A stretch of 64,000 nucleotides of DNA, from assembly GCF_910594985.1 (NCBI RefSeq), contig NZ_CAJVCE010000013.1:62001-126000 (forward strand), in the 5' to 3' direction. The notes under the pieces are model-generated. The model was not told where the DNA came from, made no database searches, and saw nothing but the letters and a program-made list of their open reading frames with translations. Below, piece after piece: positions 18,270 to 26,639 of the stretch. Source of the stretch: Paenibacillus allorhizosphaerae (lineage in GTDB: Bacteria > Bacillota > Bacilli > Paenibacillales > NBRC-103111). Each line of letters begins with the position of its first letter. The stretch's first letter is position 1. A program made the translations under genes and the position numbers.

Positions 18270-18298
18270 CAGGCAGCCGGCAGCGCCTGTTTTTTTTG
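18270..18298 (+). terminator. Isolated intrinsic terminator with a T8 tail
   Basis: CAGGC...GCCTG stem followed by eight T residues, lying in a 740-bp stretch (18024-18765) with no convincing gene. The region upstream is AT-rich with no recognised riboswitch. It could end a small RNA or an attenuated leader whose promoter I cannot define. A frame covering 18191-18583 runs through this terminator, has no ribosome site, and I do not accept it as a gene. Confidence 0.6.
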
Positions 18299-18624
18299 CA
18301 TGCGCGTCTAGTTACCGCAATAGTTTGCGAGACTCAAAAGTTACACATAGTAGAAGCGGCGTTCGCCAGACGCACAAGTTTTGTGGTGCGGTCAAGCGAG
18401 GTCATGTTGGGGTTCGTGTCCTGGCTTGCATCAGGATACGTACTAAATGTTCATATAAGTTTATTTTATTTCGTAAATGAACACGATTATATAGGACCCA
18501 TTACACCCTTTGTGACGGAAGAAGAGGCGAATTTCCTAGATTTTTATGCAGGAGGACTGTGTTTAACGAGGCTGATTTGTTGAGTTAAAAAGGGGATAAA
18601 AACAATTCAAACCGCAACAATGCG

Positions 18625-18653
18625 TTGAAATGTTCATATGAATATGTTAGTAT
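18625..18653 (+). promoter_or_regulatory. Sigma-A-type promoter of the MgtC-like gene, with inverted repeat
   Basis: TTGAAA (18625-18630), a 17-bp spacer, TAGTAT (18648-18653). TGTTCAT just after the -35 and ATGAACA downstream of the -10 form a 7-bp inverted repeat bracketing the -10 element, so a repressor could act here. The promoter lies about 120 bases before the MgtC-like gene. Confidence 0.6.
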
Positions 18654-18774
18654 GCTGAAATGAACAATAAACCGCGCAAAAACGAATATAAATGTAATGG
18701 TATCCATCTTTTTCAAGCAATTGCAAAGAATGTTTGAACGAATCAACGAATGATTCACAGGGAGAGTGGAAAGT

Positions 18775-19530
18775 TTGGTTGAGAGTGTGTGGCACATTGG
18801 CGACTGGGATTTGACGCTGCGTTTGCTTATGTCCGCGTTGCTGGGAGGATTGATCGGCTTGGAGCGTGAGTGGCACAACCACGCAGCCGGCTTTCGTACG
18901 CATATATTAGTATGCTTGGGTTCTACTTCCATTATGCTTCTGTCCATATACGGATTCGAGGCGTTCGTTCATGAACCGAATGTACGCGTCGACCCGGCAC
19001 GGCTTGCGGCCCAGGTCATCAGCGGAATCGGTTTTCTTGGAGCAGGGGCGATTCTTCGCACCGGATCGACGGTTTCGGGGCTGACGACGGCAGCCTCGGT
19101 GTGGGTGGTTGCTGCGATCGGCTTATCCATTGGCGCCGGTTTCTTCTATCCCGCTTTGTTGACAACCCTGCTTGTATTGATCAGCTTGTTTGCCTTGAAC
19201 AAGTGGGAAAAAGTGATCATGCGCAAAAGACGCAATCATGAACTTATGATTAAAATCCCCGATAAGCCCGGTACGCTTGGCCAAATTGCAAGCACATTAG
19301 AGGAACTCGGTTTCCAAATAAAAAATATACAAATGAAGCCGTCGGACGAGGTATGGGTATATAGCGCCGAAACGGCGGTGTTGGAATTGAAGATCACGAT
19401 CCGCTCCCACCAGCCCCGGAAGCTCGCGGACGCTTTGGAGAAAGTCGCGACGCTTTCCAATGTCCTTTGGATCGAATCCTCCGCGCAGATTCAAGAACTC
19501 TCCACAGGACAATATGCGATGAAGCAATAG
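18775..19530 (+). CDS. MgtC/SapB-family membrane protein
   Basis: About 252 residues. The N-terminal ~140 residues form the MgtC/SapB domain with the family blocks GGLIGLEREWH, AGFRTHILVCLGS, VISGIGFLGAGAIL and GLTTAASVW. The C-terminal ~90 residues form a soluble ACT-like beta-alpha domain (LMIKIPDKPGTLGQIASTLEELG). MgtC proteins affect growth at low Mg2+ and inhibit ATP synthase in pathogens; in soil Firmicutes the role is unclear. TTG 18775 has GGGAG at good spacing; GTG 18766 is the alternative. Monocistronic with its own promoter. Confidence 0.88.
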   Translation: MVESVWHIGDWDLTLRLLMSALLGGLIGLEREWHNHAAGFRTHILVCLGSTSIMLLSIYGFEAFVHEPNVRVDPARLAAQVISGIGFLGAGAILRTGSTVSGLTTAASVWVVAAIGLSIGAGFFYPALLTTLLVLISLFALNKWEKVIMRKRRNHELMIKIPDKPGTLGQIASTLEELGFQIKNIQMKPSDEVWVYSAETAVLELKITIRSHQPRKLADALEKVATLSNVLWIESSAQIQELSTGQYAMKQ

Positions 19531-19654
19531 GATGTATTTTCCATTGACACTGACATGATAGCGCGGTAATCTAAAAGCGCATAAACAAGCATCAATGAGC
19601 ATAAATGCACAAACATTTTGGTTGCTATCGCTTTGATGTGGAGGAGTGAGTGTC

Positions 19655-20416
19655 TTGCTAGCTGCGGAGAGAAAGTTGAGAATCGTAGAGTACGTTAGGC
19701 AGTATCAGTCCGCTTCGGTTGGAGCGCTAGCCCAAGAATTCGGTGTTCATGAAGCGACCATCCGCAGGGACTTGTCTGAAGTAGAGCAGGAGGGCTTGCT
19801 TAAACGTACGCACGGCGGGGTGATTGTGGAGCGTTTAACCCATAATGAACCTTCCTTTAATGAAAGAACCAATGTCAAGCTCGAGCAGAAGATGCGTATT
19901 GGTAAAATGGCTGCCAGCCTGGTGGAAGACGGCGATCACATCATTATCGATTCCGGAACGACCACGCTGCACATCGCCAGAAATCTGGTCCATCACTCCA
20001 ATGTCACCGTTGTTACGAATGATATCAATGTAGCGGCGGAGCTGAGGGATGCCCCGGGCGTGAAAGTTACGGTAACCGGAGGCGAGCTGTACCCGTCAAG
20101 CTATATGCTGAACGGTATGTTCACCGACCATGCCTTGCGTTCGCTGCATGTGACGAAAGCGTTTCTCGGTATTCCGGCCATCCATCCGAAGCATGGGCTG
20201 ATGCATCCGGAGGCACAACTGGTTCAAGCCAAGCAAGGGATGATTGCGGCGGCCCAGGAAGTGATCATTGTTGCGGACGATACGAAGATCGGCAAAGTCT
20301 CTTTATACACGGTCGCTCCAAACAGTGCCATTCAAACGTTGATTACGGGCGGAGAGGTACCGGAATACGACATTAAGCCGTTTCGGGATTTGGGCGTCAA
20401 TGTAATTACCGCATAA
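19655..20416 (+). CDS. DeoR-family transcriptional regulator
   Basis: About 253 residues. The N-terminal winged helix carries the family recognition pattern (FGVHEATIRRDLSEVEQEGLLKRTHGG), followed by the DeoR sensor domain, which binds sugar phosphates (IDSGTTTLHIA, VTNDINVA, VTGGELYPSSYMLNG, ADDTKIGK). TTG 19655 is preferred because GGAGGAG is 8 bases upstream and it gives the usual DeoR start (LAAERKLRIVEYV). It precedes the dehydrogenase and Ugp-like genes and is their likely regulator, with a polyol or sugar phosphate as effector (inference). Confidence 0.9.
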   Translation: MLAAERKLRIVEYVRQYQSASVGALAQEFGVHEATIRRDLSEVEQEGLLKRTHGGVIVERLTHNEPSFNERTNVKLEQKMRIGKMAASLVEDGDHIIIDSGTTTLHIARNLVHHSNVTVVTNDINVAAELRDAPGVKVTVTGGELYPSSYMLNGMFTDHALRSLHVTKAFLGIPAIHPKHGLMHPEAQLVQAKQGMIAAAQEVIIVADDTKIGKVSLYTVAPNSAIQTLITGGEVPEYDIKPFRDLGVNVITA

Positions 20417-20496
20417 CTCCAGGTGAATTTTTCCTGGCCGTTACACGGTCCGGAAATTCATATATAGTCACTTTTTGCAATGGAGGTGTTACCGTA

Positions 20497-21591
20497 ATGG
20501 CTGCCAAGACTACAGAAACCGTACATTCACACACACTGCGCTTGACTCAGCCGCATGTCATTCAATCCTATGATATCGAACGGGAAGTGCGAAAAGGTTT
20601 TGTTGTCGTTGAACCGACACTGGCAAGCATTTGCCACGCTGATCTTCGCTATTTCGGAGGGCTTAGAAAGCCGGAAGTGTTGGCCAAAAAATTGCCAATG
20701 GCACTGCTTCACGAAGGTATCGGAACCGTGGTCGGTGGTAACGGCGTGCATTTAACCGAAGGGGAAAGAGTTGTGATCGTTCCTTATTTGCCCGGGTATC
20801 TCTTGAACGATATGCAACCGGAGCAATGCTGCCCGGCGTGCCGTGGCGAGATCGCAGACAATTATTGTTCCCACGGCGGGTTCCTGGGAAGCGGTACGGA
20901 TGGAATCGCACAGAGACGTATAGTGCTGCCCGAACCATGCGTAATTCCGATTCCGGAAGCGGTTTCTAACGAAATTGCGGTACTGGCGGAACTGTGCAGC
21001 GTATCTTACCGGGCGCTCAGAGCCGTTGCACCGTTGCTTGACAAAGCGCGGGTTGCTGTATTCGGCGATGGACCTGTGGGATATTTGACCGCCGCGATGC
21101 TGCACCATGCTTTTAGAATCGACCGCGACCGGTTGACTGTTTTTGGAGCTGTCCGAGAGAAACTGGATGAATTCACTTTTGCAACAACCGAAATGGTACA
21201 AACCTATGATTTTCAAGCCGGTGAACAGGTTGATGTCGTAGTGGAGTGCACGGGTGGACGCTTTAGCGAAAGCGCGATTAACCAAGGAATCGATATTCTC
21301 AAGCGCGGCGGACATCTCATTGCGATGGGAGTCAGCGAGGACCTTGTGCCAATCAACACACGCGATGTATTGGAAAAAGGAATTACGATTCACGGAAGCA
21401 GTCGGAGCTCCGCTTCAGATTTTCACGAAGTGCTCCGGGTAATGGAGAATACGGACTGCCAGGACACGTTAAAACGACTGGTGCCGGACGAATTTATAGG
21501 GGTAAGCAAAGCAGAAGACCTCGCTGGCGCAATGGATTCTGCTCTGGCTCACCGGGATTGGAAAAAAACATATCTCGACTTTCACTGGTGA
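20497..21591 (+). CDS. tarJ: Ribitol-5-phosphate 2-dehydrogenase family protein (TarJ-like)
   Basis: 364-residue zinc-dependent medium-chain dehydrogenase. Several blocks follow TarJ closely: SICHADLRYFGG, KKLPMALLHEGIG, VECTGGRFSESAINQGIDIL, GVSEDLVPINTRDVLEKGITIHGSSRS. A Cys-rich segment (CCPACRGEIADNYC) supplies structural zinc ligands and the nucleotide-binding segment is VFGDGPVGYLTA. TarJ interconverts ribulose-5-P and ribitol-5-P. There is no tarI cytidylyltransferase beside it, and it sits with a DeoR regulator, a Ugp-like importer and a phosphodiesterase. A catabolic role on ribitol phosphate or a related polyol phosphate is therefore plausible here. Confidence 0.85.
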   Translation: MAAKTTETVHSHTLRLTQPHVIQSYDIEREVRKGFVVVEPTLASICHADLRYFGGLRKPEVLAKKLPMALLHEGIGTVVGGNGVHLTEGERVVIVPYLPGYLLNDMQPEQCCPACRGEIADNYCSHGGFLGSGTDGIAQRRIVLPEPCVIPIPEAVSNEIAVLAELCSVSYRALRAVAPLLDKARVAVFGDGPVGYLTAAMLHHAFRIDRDRLTVFGAVREKLDEFTFATTEMVQTYDFQAGEQVDVVVECTGGRFSESAINQGIDILKRGGHLIAMGVSEDLVPINTRDVLEKGITIHGSSRSSASDFHEVLRVMENTDCQDTLKRLVPDEFIGVSKAEDLAGAMDSALAHRDWKKTYLDFHW

Positions 21592-21756
21592 CGCAGTGGG
21601 AGTCTGTGAGAAAGTATACTACACAAATGACTTGCAGTAAATCGGCGATATGGAAAATTTAGTATTTATCAGGTTTCTGAAAACGCATCCATGAATAACG
21701 ATTTCCAAAAGTATAAGACTCTGTAAGGGAGTGCAAGTTAATAGGGAGGAATACAC

Positions 21757-21933
21757 TTGGGAAACGAAGCGGTTCTCGTTCGCAAGCAGTATGTCCGATC
21801 ACGGCAGAAGAAACTTGTAACCGACCGGAACGCTTGCAAGATGAGGCGTGCGAAGGACGCTTTTTCCGTCGATCGGAAGATCATTCTTCCGTTATTCTTA
21901 CGAGCTGACGAGGAAAAGAGGGCAGCAGCATGA
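21757..21933 (+). CDS. Candidate 58-residue basic peptide coupled to the downstream permease
   Basis: TTG 21757 follows an excellent ribosome site (AGGGAGGA, 6 bases upstream) and opens a frame to TGA 21931-21933, which overlaps the ATG of the permease gene (ATGA). The peptide is rich in Arg/Lys (RSRQKK, KMRRAKD) and has no membrane segment. It fills the gap otherwise left between the dehydrogenase and the transporter genes. It could be a real small protein, or a leader whose translation drives the permease by coupling. No family recognised. The TTG start and short length keep confidence low. Confidence 0.35.
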   Translation: MGNEAVLVRKQYVRSRQKKLVTDRNACKMRRAKDAFSVDRKIILPLFLRADEEKRAAA

Positions 21934-22808
21934 ATAAAAAGAAAATCTGGGAAACAGTCCGTCCTTACTTTATGATCGCGCCGGCGATGATCGGCATCAT
22001 TTTATTTGTTATCTACCCGGTTCTCTATTTAGTTAAATTAAGCTTTTATAAATATAATTTGCTGAATAAAGACAAAAGCAAGTTTGTGGGGCTGGACAAT
22101 TTCAAAGAAATTTTCTCTCGTGAGGATTTCTACGATTCTTTGTTCACTACCGTTATTTATACGGTTGGTGTCGTGTTCCTGACCTTGGCTATATCCATTC
22201 TCATAGCCGTATGGTTGAAAAAAAAGACGCGGTTCAACGATATTATACAAGCCGGTATTTTTACGCCGCACATCATTTCGATCGTGTCCGTATCGCTAGT
22301 ATGGATGTGGCTCATGGAGCCGAGTCACGGCATACTCAATTTTTTGCTAAAAGCAGTGGGGCTGCCGGCCATGCCTTGGCTGCAAAGCTCCAGCACCTCC
22401 TTGCTTTCCGTCATTATCGTATCGGTGTGGCAAGGAATCGGATATTATACGCTCATTATCGTAGCTGCGCTCCACGGCGTGAATCCGCAGATTTATGAGG
22501 CGGCCGAACTCGATAATGCGAACAAATTCGATGTATTTTTCAGAATTACATTACCGCTCATTTCGCCGCAGTTGTTTTTTATTCTGATCATTATGACGAT
22601 CGGTTCATTCAAAGTATTCGATACCGTCAAAATCATGACCGGCGGCGGTCCGAACGGTTCAACGACCACGCTCGTTTACTACATTTATGAATTCAGATCA
22701 AACAGCATCGGCTATGCTTCCGCCACTGGGGTGGTACTGATGGGCATCATTGCAATTTTAACTTTTGTTTACTTTAAAGTGCTGTCCAAGAAAGTTCATT
22801 ATCAATAA
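21930..22808 (+). CDS. Carbohydrate/glycerophosphate ABC permease, UgpA-like
   Basis: 292 residues with six predicted membrane helices and the EAA coupling loop EAAELDNANKFDVFFRITLPLI. The N-terminus (PYFMIAPAMIGIILFVIYPVLYLVKLSFY) and the KIMTGGGPNGSTTTLVYYIYE block are typical of MalF/UgpA subunits. It forms a heterodimeric channel with the next gene. The neighbouring phosphodiesterase and TarJ-like dehydrogenase point to a phosphorylated polyol or glycerophosphodiester as substrate, but the sugar-permease family is broad. No ATPase gene is present; such systems often share MsmK/UgpC-type ATPases encoded elsewhere. Confidence 0.88.
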   Translation: MNKKKIWETVRPYFMIAPAMIGIILFVIYPVLYLVKLSFYKYNLLNKDKSKFVGLDNFKEIFSREDFYDSLFTTVIYTVGVVFLTLAISILIAVWLKKKTRFNDIIQAGIFTPHIISIVSVSLVWMWLMEPSHGILNFLLKAVGLPAMPWLQSSSTSLLSVIIVSVWQGIGYYTLIIVAALHGVNPQIYEAAELDNANKFDVFFRITLPLISPQLFFILIIMTIGSFKVFDTVKIMTGGGPNGSTTTLVYYIYEFRSNSIGYASATGVVLMGIIAILTFVYFKVLSKKVHYQ

Positions 22809-22846
22809 TGGTTCGGATGTTCATGCGACAAGGAGGTGCCTAACCA

Positions 22847-23722
22847 GTGATTGTGCAACAAGAAAAAGGAGTAGGCGGGAAGCATTCGAACAACGGCCGT
22901 GCTGCGTATCTATTCAAATCCATTGTCGGCTTTTTGCTGAAAGCCCTCACATTACTCGTGTTTGTTTTCCCGTTTTTATGGATGATCTCGACATCTTTGC
23001 AAACGCTTGAGGAGACGTTGGCTTTTCCGCCGACGTTGATTCCTTCGGTTCCCCAGTGGGGCAACTTTGTCAAAGCGATGAGCGCCGGCCCGTTTTTAAC
23101 GTACGCTAAAAACTCCGTTATTATCACGTTCTCCATCATTATTTTGCAATGTGCGGTAATGATCCCGGCAGCGTATGCTTTTGCCAAGTACAAGTTTAAA
23201 GGCAATGAGCTGTTCTTCAGTCTGGTATTGCTGGCCTTTATGATTCCGGGACAGGTGACGTTTATCCCAGTGTATCTGATGCTGGCGGATGCTGGACTGA
23301 TCAAGTCGCTATTGCCGCAGATCATACCGTTCATGTCCAACGCTTTTGGTATTTTTTTGCTGCGCCAATATTTTATGCAAATTCCGCAAGAGCTTATTGA
23401 AGCGGCCCGGCTGGATAACGCAAGCGAGCTCAGGATCATGCGGAGCATTATGATTCCTATGTCGATTCCGGCACTTGCAACCGTCGCGCTGTTCAGCTTT
23501 GTCAGCCATTGGAACGACTACTTCTGGCCGCTTGTCATGACGGATTCGGCGGCGGTTCGCCCGCTTACGATGGGGATCGCCATGTTAAGGGAGACGGAAG
23601 GAATCAGCAACTGGCATATTATTATGGCAGGCAACGTGGTACTCGTGCTTCCGATCCTGATCGTTTATCTGTTTGCCTCTAAACAAATCGTTAAGGCGTT
23701 CGTATACTCCGGCATTAAATAA
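22847..23722 (+). CDS. Carbohydrate/glycerophosphate ABC permease, UgpE-like
   Basis: 291 residues, MalG/UgpE type. The first membrane helix is LTLLVFVFPFLWMISTSLQ, the EAA loop is ELIEAARLDNASELRIMRSIMIPMSIPAL, and RPLTMGIAML and SKQIVKAFVYSGIK close the protein as in family members. The GTG start has AAGGAGGTG upstream. Second channel subunit of the importer; the binding-protein gene starts about 30 bases later. Confidence 0.88.
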   Translation: MIVQQEKGVGGKHSNNGRAAYLFKSIVGFLLKALTLLVFVFPFLWMISTSLQTLEETLAFPPTLIPSVPQWGNFVKAMSAGPFLTYAKNSVIITFSIIILQCAVMIPAAYAFAKYKFKGNELFFSLVLLAFMIPGQVTFIPVYLMLADAGLIKSLLPQIIPFMSNAFGIFLLRQYFMQIPQELIEAARLDNASELRIMRSIMIPMSIPALATVALFSFVSHWNDYFWPLVMTDSAAVRPLTMGIAMLRETEGISNWHIIMAGNVVLVLPILIVYLFASKQIVKAFVYSGIK

Positions 23723-23751
23723 TAAACTTAACAACAAAGGGGATATTGTCA

Positions 23752-25035
23752 ATGAATAAGAGGATTCCAGCTATCGTAATGGCAACCGCACTGACAACCG
23801 GTCTTCTTGCAGGATGCGGGGGGAACCAGCCTGAGCAAACGGGCAACCCTTCCACGGCAGGCGGTAAAACTACCCTGCAATTCTGGCACTCGCTGGGAGG
23901 CAAGAACGGCGAATACCTCAACGGTATGATCCAACGCTTTAATCAATCGCAAGATAAAATCGAAGTGGTCGGCACGTTCCAAGGCTCATACGATGAGACG
24001 GTGACCAAGCTTCAACAAGCGGTCGCAGCCAAAACGGCACCGGACGTAACGATGCTGGAACGCGCCTATGTTCAAATGTTTGCGGAGTCCGAGGTGCTCG
24101 AGGACATGGCGCCGTATATGAAAAAATCCCAGATGACGGTCGATGATTTCCCTCAGGGATTGATGGGACATTCGACTTTTGATAAGAAAGTGGTCTCCCT
24201 GCCGTTTAACCGCTCCACTCCGATTTTGCACGTCAACAAGACGATGCTGGACGAGAAAGGGCTTGCCATTCCGAAAACGTGGGAAGAGCTGAAAAAAGTA
24301 GCGAATGCGTTAGTCGTTAAGGAAAACGGAGAATTTCAACGTTACGGCTTTAGTATGCCTTATGACACATGGTATCCGATTGCTATGATTTCCCAAGCCA
24401 AGGGCAAGTTTTTTAACGATAACGGCACTTCGCTCGGATTTAGCAGCGAAGGCGTAAAAACGTTCAAATTCCTCAAAGAATTACAAAATTCAGGCGCCAT
24501 GTACTACCCGCCGGCACAAGATTCGGGGAATATCGTGAACCAGATGTTTACTAGCGGCAAAATCGGCATGATGTATCAATCGACCGGCGTCATCGGAAGC
24601 TTGCTGGATAACGTGAAATTTGAATATGTAACGGCATACCTGCCGATGGATCAAGTGTATGCGACGCCGACCGGCGGAGCGAATCTCGCGATGATGACCG
24701 GTTCCAAGAACAAAGATGCGGCGTGGGAATTTATTAACTGGATTATGACCGATTCCAAAGGCGGCCTGCAGTTTATACTTGATTCCGGGTATCTTCCGTT
24801 TACGAAGAAAATGGCCGAATCCCAGCCAATGAAAGATTTGTGGGCGAAACAGCCGAACCGTAAAGTGGCCTATGATCAGTTGCAATACGCTGTCGATACG
24901 AACAAGCATGTAGGCTGGCCGCAGGTGATGCAGGAGTTCTTCAAGGCGATTCAAGCCATCATGTACGACAACAAGGATATCGATAGTACGCTGGATACCT
25001 TCAAGAAAGAAACGGAGCGTATTCTCAAAAAATAA
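23752..25035 (+). CDS. Extracellular solute-binding lipoprotein, UgpB-like
   Basis: About 427 residues, family-1 binding protein. The signal peptide ends in the lipobox LLAGCGG, and the mature protein begins with a Ser/Thr/Gly linker. LQFWHSLGGKNGEYLNGMIQRFNQSQ and SFPYDTW-like blocks (FSMPYDTWYPIAMI) resemble glycerol-3-phosphate/sugar binding proteins of the UgpB group. It captures the substrate for the two upstream permeases. ATG 23752 has AAAGGGG upstream. A strong terminator follows. Confidence 0.87.
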   Translation: MNKRIPAIVMATALTTGLLAGCGGNQPEQTGNPSTAGGKTTLQFWHSLGGKNGEYLNGMIQRFNQSQDKIEVVGTFQGSYDETVTKLQQAVAAKTAPDVTMLERAYVQMFAESEVLEDMAPYMKKSQMTVDDFPQGLMGHSTFDKKVVSLPFNRSTPILHVNKTMLDEKGLAIPKTWEELKKVANALVVKENGEFQRYGFSMPYDTWYPIAMISQAKGKFFNDNGTSLGFSSEGVKTFKFLKELQNSGAMYYPPAQDSGNIVNQMFTSGKIGMMYQSTGVIGSLLDNVKFEYVTAYLPMDQVYATPTGGANLAMMTGSKNKDAAWEFINWIMTDSKGGLQFILDSGYLPFTKKMAESQPMKDLWAKQPNRKVAYDQLQYAVDTNKHVGWPQVMQEFFKAIQAIMYDNKDIDSTLDTFKKETERILKK

Positions 25036-25058
25036 GTTACACTATACCGGTAAGCAGG

Positions 25059-25130
25059 AAAGAGCCTCAGAGAACAGACACAATCCGGCCATAATGGAGG
25101 TAATCGTCTGTTTCGCTAGGCTCTTTCTTT
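25059..25130 (+). terminator. Long-stem terminator after the binding-protein gene
   Basis: AAAGAGCCT...AGGCTCTTT with an inner AACAGAC...GTCTGTT stem, followed by CTTT. It ends the DeoR/TarJ/Ugp-like transcription unit 24 bases after the stop codon. Confidence 0.8.
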
Positions 25131-25132
25131 AT

Positions 25133-25371
25133 AAGATCAGAAAGTATAAATTTGAACCGGAGGTTTAGGTTTCTGATCTTTCAAGAAAAACTACCTCTAA
25201 AAACGGTCTGGCTACTTTGAAGTACTCCGATAGGAGTTTTTCTTAAGAGTAAAGAAAGTTTAACTTCATTAAAGCGCTAAAGCGCGTATTAAACTTTCTG
25301 CTCGCAAGAAAAGCTTCCACTAAAACACGAATGTATCTTCCTCGAAAGGGCTTCGATCAGAAGCTTTTCTT
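25133..25371. repeat. Array of four consecutive long inverted repeats
   Basis: Between the transporter terminator and the phosphodiesterase gene there are four back-to-back hairpins: 25133-25180 (AAGATCAGAAA / TTTCTGATCTT), 25183-25244 (AAGAAAAACT / AGTTTTTCTT, extended by CCT/AGG), 25253-25299 (AGAAAGTTTAA / TTAAACTTTCT, with an inner GCGCT/AGCGC), 25306-25371 (AAGAAAAGCTTC / GAAGCTTTTCTT). Arms are perfect over 10-12 bp, loops are 25-42 nt, and the gaps between hairpins are only 2-8 nt. Each left arm is A-rich and each right arm T-rich, like terminators. No coding potential seen. Confidence 0.7.
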
Positions 25372-25400
25372 AATACAAATATAGAAAGGGATGCCAATCC

Positions 25401-26168
25401 ATGATAACCCGCCTTCAACCTAATAATGAAATCATTGTATCCGGACATCGAGGATGGAAGTCCGCCTATCCGGAAAATACGCTTCTTTCTTTTCAAAAAG
25501 CGCTGGAACTTGGGGTCGATATGCTGGAGTTTGATCTTCGTTTTTCCAAAGACAAAGTCGTTATGGTCATTCACGATGAAACGGTAGATCGAACTAGCAA
25601 CGGTTCCGGCAAAGTAAGCGATTATACGTTATCCGAGCTGAAGCAGCTCGATGCCGGCGGATGGTTCGGCAAAATATTCGAAGGGTTAAAAATTCCAACC
25701 TTCGAGGAGCTTTGCGAGCTGCTGTCCGCTTATCCGGACGTTCTGCTCAATGTGGAAATCAAACCGAGCGCGGATGCCAGGGAGGTCACGGATGCCGCGG
25801 TCGCCATGCTCGACCGGTACGGGTATCTGACAAGGTGCGTGTTCACGTGCTTCGATGCGGCGGTACTTGCTTACATGTATGATACTTACCAATTAAAAAC
25901 GCAGGGATTTCCCGGAGAGCTGATGGCGAACTATGTCCCTGGTGCTGACGGTACGACTTCCAAAATGTGGGCGGTCGGAATCAGCATGAAGCTGTTGACG
26001 CCGCAGCTTGTAGAGGAGTACGAGAAGCAGGGAATTCTTCCTTGGTGCTATTGTCCAGACACGGACAAGCAGGTGTTCTATGCGCTCGGAAGCGGCTCCC
26101 TGCTCATGACCGTCAACAATCCGCTGCCGGTGTTAAAAATCCGCGAGCAAGTCGAGCGGATGGGATAG
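25401..26168 (+). CDS. Glycerophosphodiester phosphodiesterase
   Basis: 255-residue GDPD-family TIM barrel. The catalytic HRG...PENT block is present (GHRGWKSAYPENTLLSF), followed by the metal ligands in EFDLRFSKD and the second histidine in VIHDETVDRTSNG, plus NVEIKP. Such enzymes hydrolyse glycerophosphodiesters to glycerol-3-phosphate and an alcohol. There is no signal peptide, so it acts in the cytoplasm on imported diesters, which fits the adjacent Ugp-like importer. It lies downstream of the four-hairpin array, so its expression may be separate from, or gated relative to, the importer. Confidence 0.92.
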   Translation: MITRLQPNNEIIVSGHRGWKSAYPENTLLSFQKALELGVDMLEFDLRFSKDKVVMVIHDETVDRTSNGSGKVSDYTLSELKQLDAGGWFGKIFEGLKIPTFEELCELLSAYPDVLLNVEIKPSADAREVTDAAVAMLDRYGYLTRCVFTCFDAAVLAYMYDTYQLKTQGFPGELMANYVPGADGTTSKMWAVGISMKLLTPQLVEEYEKQGILPWCYCPDTDKQVFYALGSGSLLMTVNNPLPVLKIREQVERMG

Positions 26169-26176
26169 CATGAATA

Positions 26177-26210
26177 GCAGGAAGCCGGAGGCTCCTGCTT
26201 TATTTTTTTG
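26177..26210 (+). terminator. Terminator of the phosphodiesterase gene
   Basis: GCAGGA...TCCTGC stem (with inner GCC/GGC) directly after the stop codon, followed by TTTATTTTTTT. A strong intrinsic terminator. Confidence 0.85.
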
Positions 26211-26344
26211 GACGTATGACAATATTGAATATATATGGCAAAATTGGATATAAATTGAGCAATTTACGAGATATAATTTTCAGAACCAAATGTCTTATAC
26301 TGAATTCGTTCCAACCATTATGATGTGAAGGAGGGATATCGCGA

Positions 26345-26422
26345 ATGAGGAAACGTGCGCTTGCTTCATCCGGACGACAACATGGAACTCCGCTTAGATG
26401 CCGTATTTTTTATCATATTTAA
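26345..26422 (+). CDS. Candidate 25-residue peptide or gene remnant
   Basis: An ATG at 26345 follows a strong ribosome site (AAGGAGGGATATCGCG) but the frame stops after 25 codons, immediately before a cre-like box. The peptide is basic, not hydrophobic, and not recognised. It may be a leader peptide of the binding-protein gene at 26640 or the decayed start of a lost gene. The remaining stretch to 26635 holds no convincing gene. Confidence 0.25.
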   Translation: MRKRALASSGRQHGTPLRCRIFYHI

Positions 26423-26436
26423 GAAAGCGCTTACTT
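26421..26436 (+). promoter_or_regulatory. CcpA cre-like site upstream of binding-protein gene
   Basis: AAGAAAGCGCTTACTT closely matches the CcpA box core (AAAGCGCTTW). It lies about 200 bases before the orphan sugar-binding lipoprotein gene, consistent with carbon catabolite control. Confidence 0.5.
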
Positions 26437-26639
26437 TTCCTTGGTGCCACGCCTGCCATTACTCCGAATCAGTCGCATCAACGTTCTTACACAGCGATAA
26501 CATTATGTTTGCATACAGCCTTCATTTCATTGGTTCCCGCTTTTCTTATTTTGTCAGCACGGTACAACAGATGGTTTCCACTGCAATCCGCCTTTCATCA
26601 TTCGATGTAACTCGAAATGACCACATTGGAGGAGTATGA

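Noticed and set aside
18191..18583. 130-codon open frame upstream of the MgtC-like gene
   Set aside because: No ribosome site, no recognisable family, and it runs straight through an intrinsic terminator with a T8 tail.
18024..18766. M-box (Mg2+) riboswitch before the MgtC-like gene
   Set aside because: I could not find the conserved M-box blocks; only a promoter and an unrelated upstream terminator are visible.
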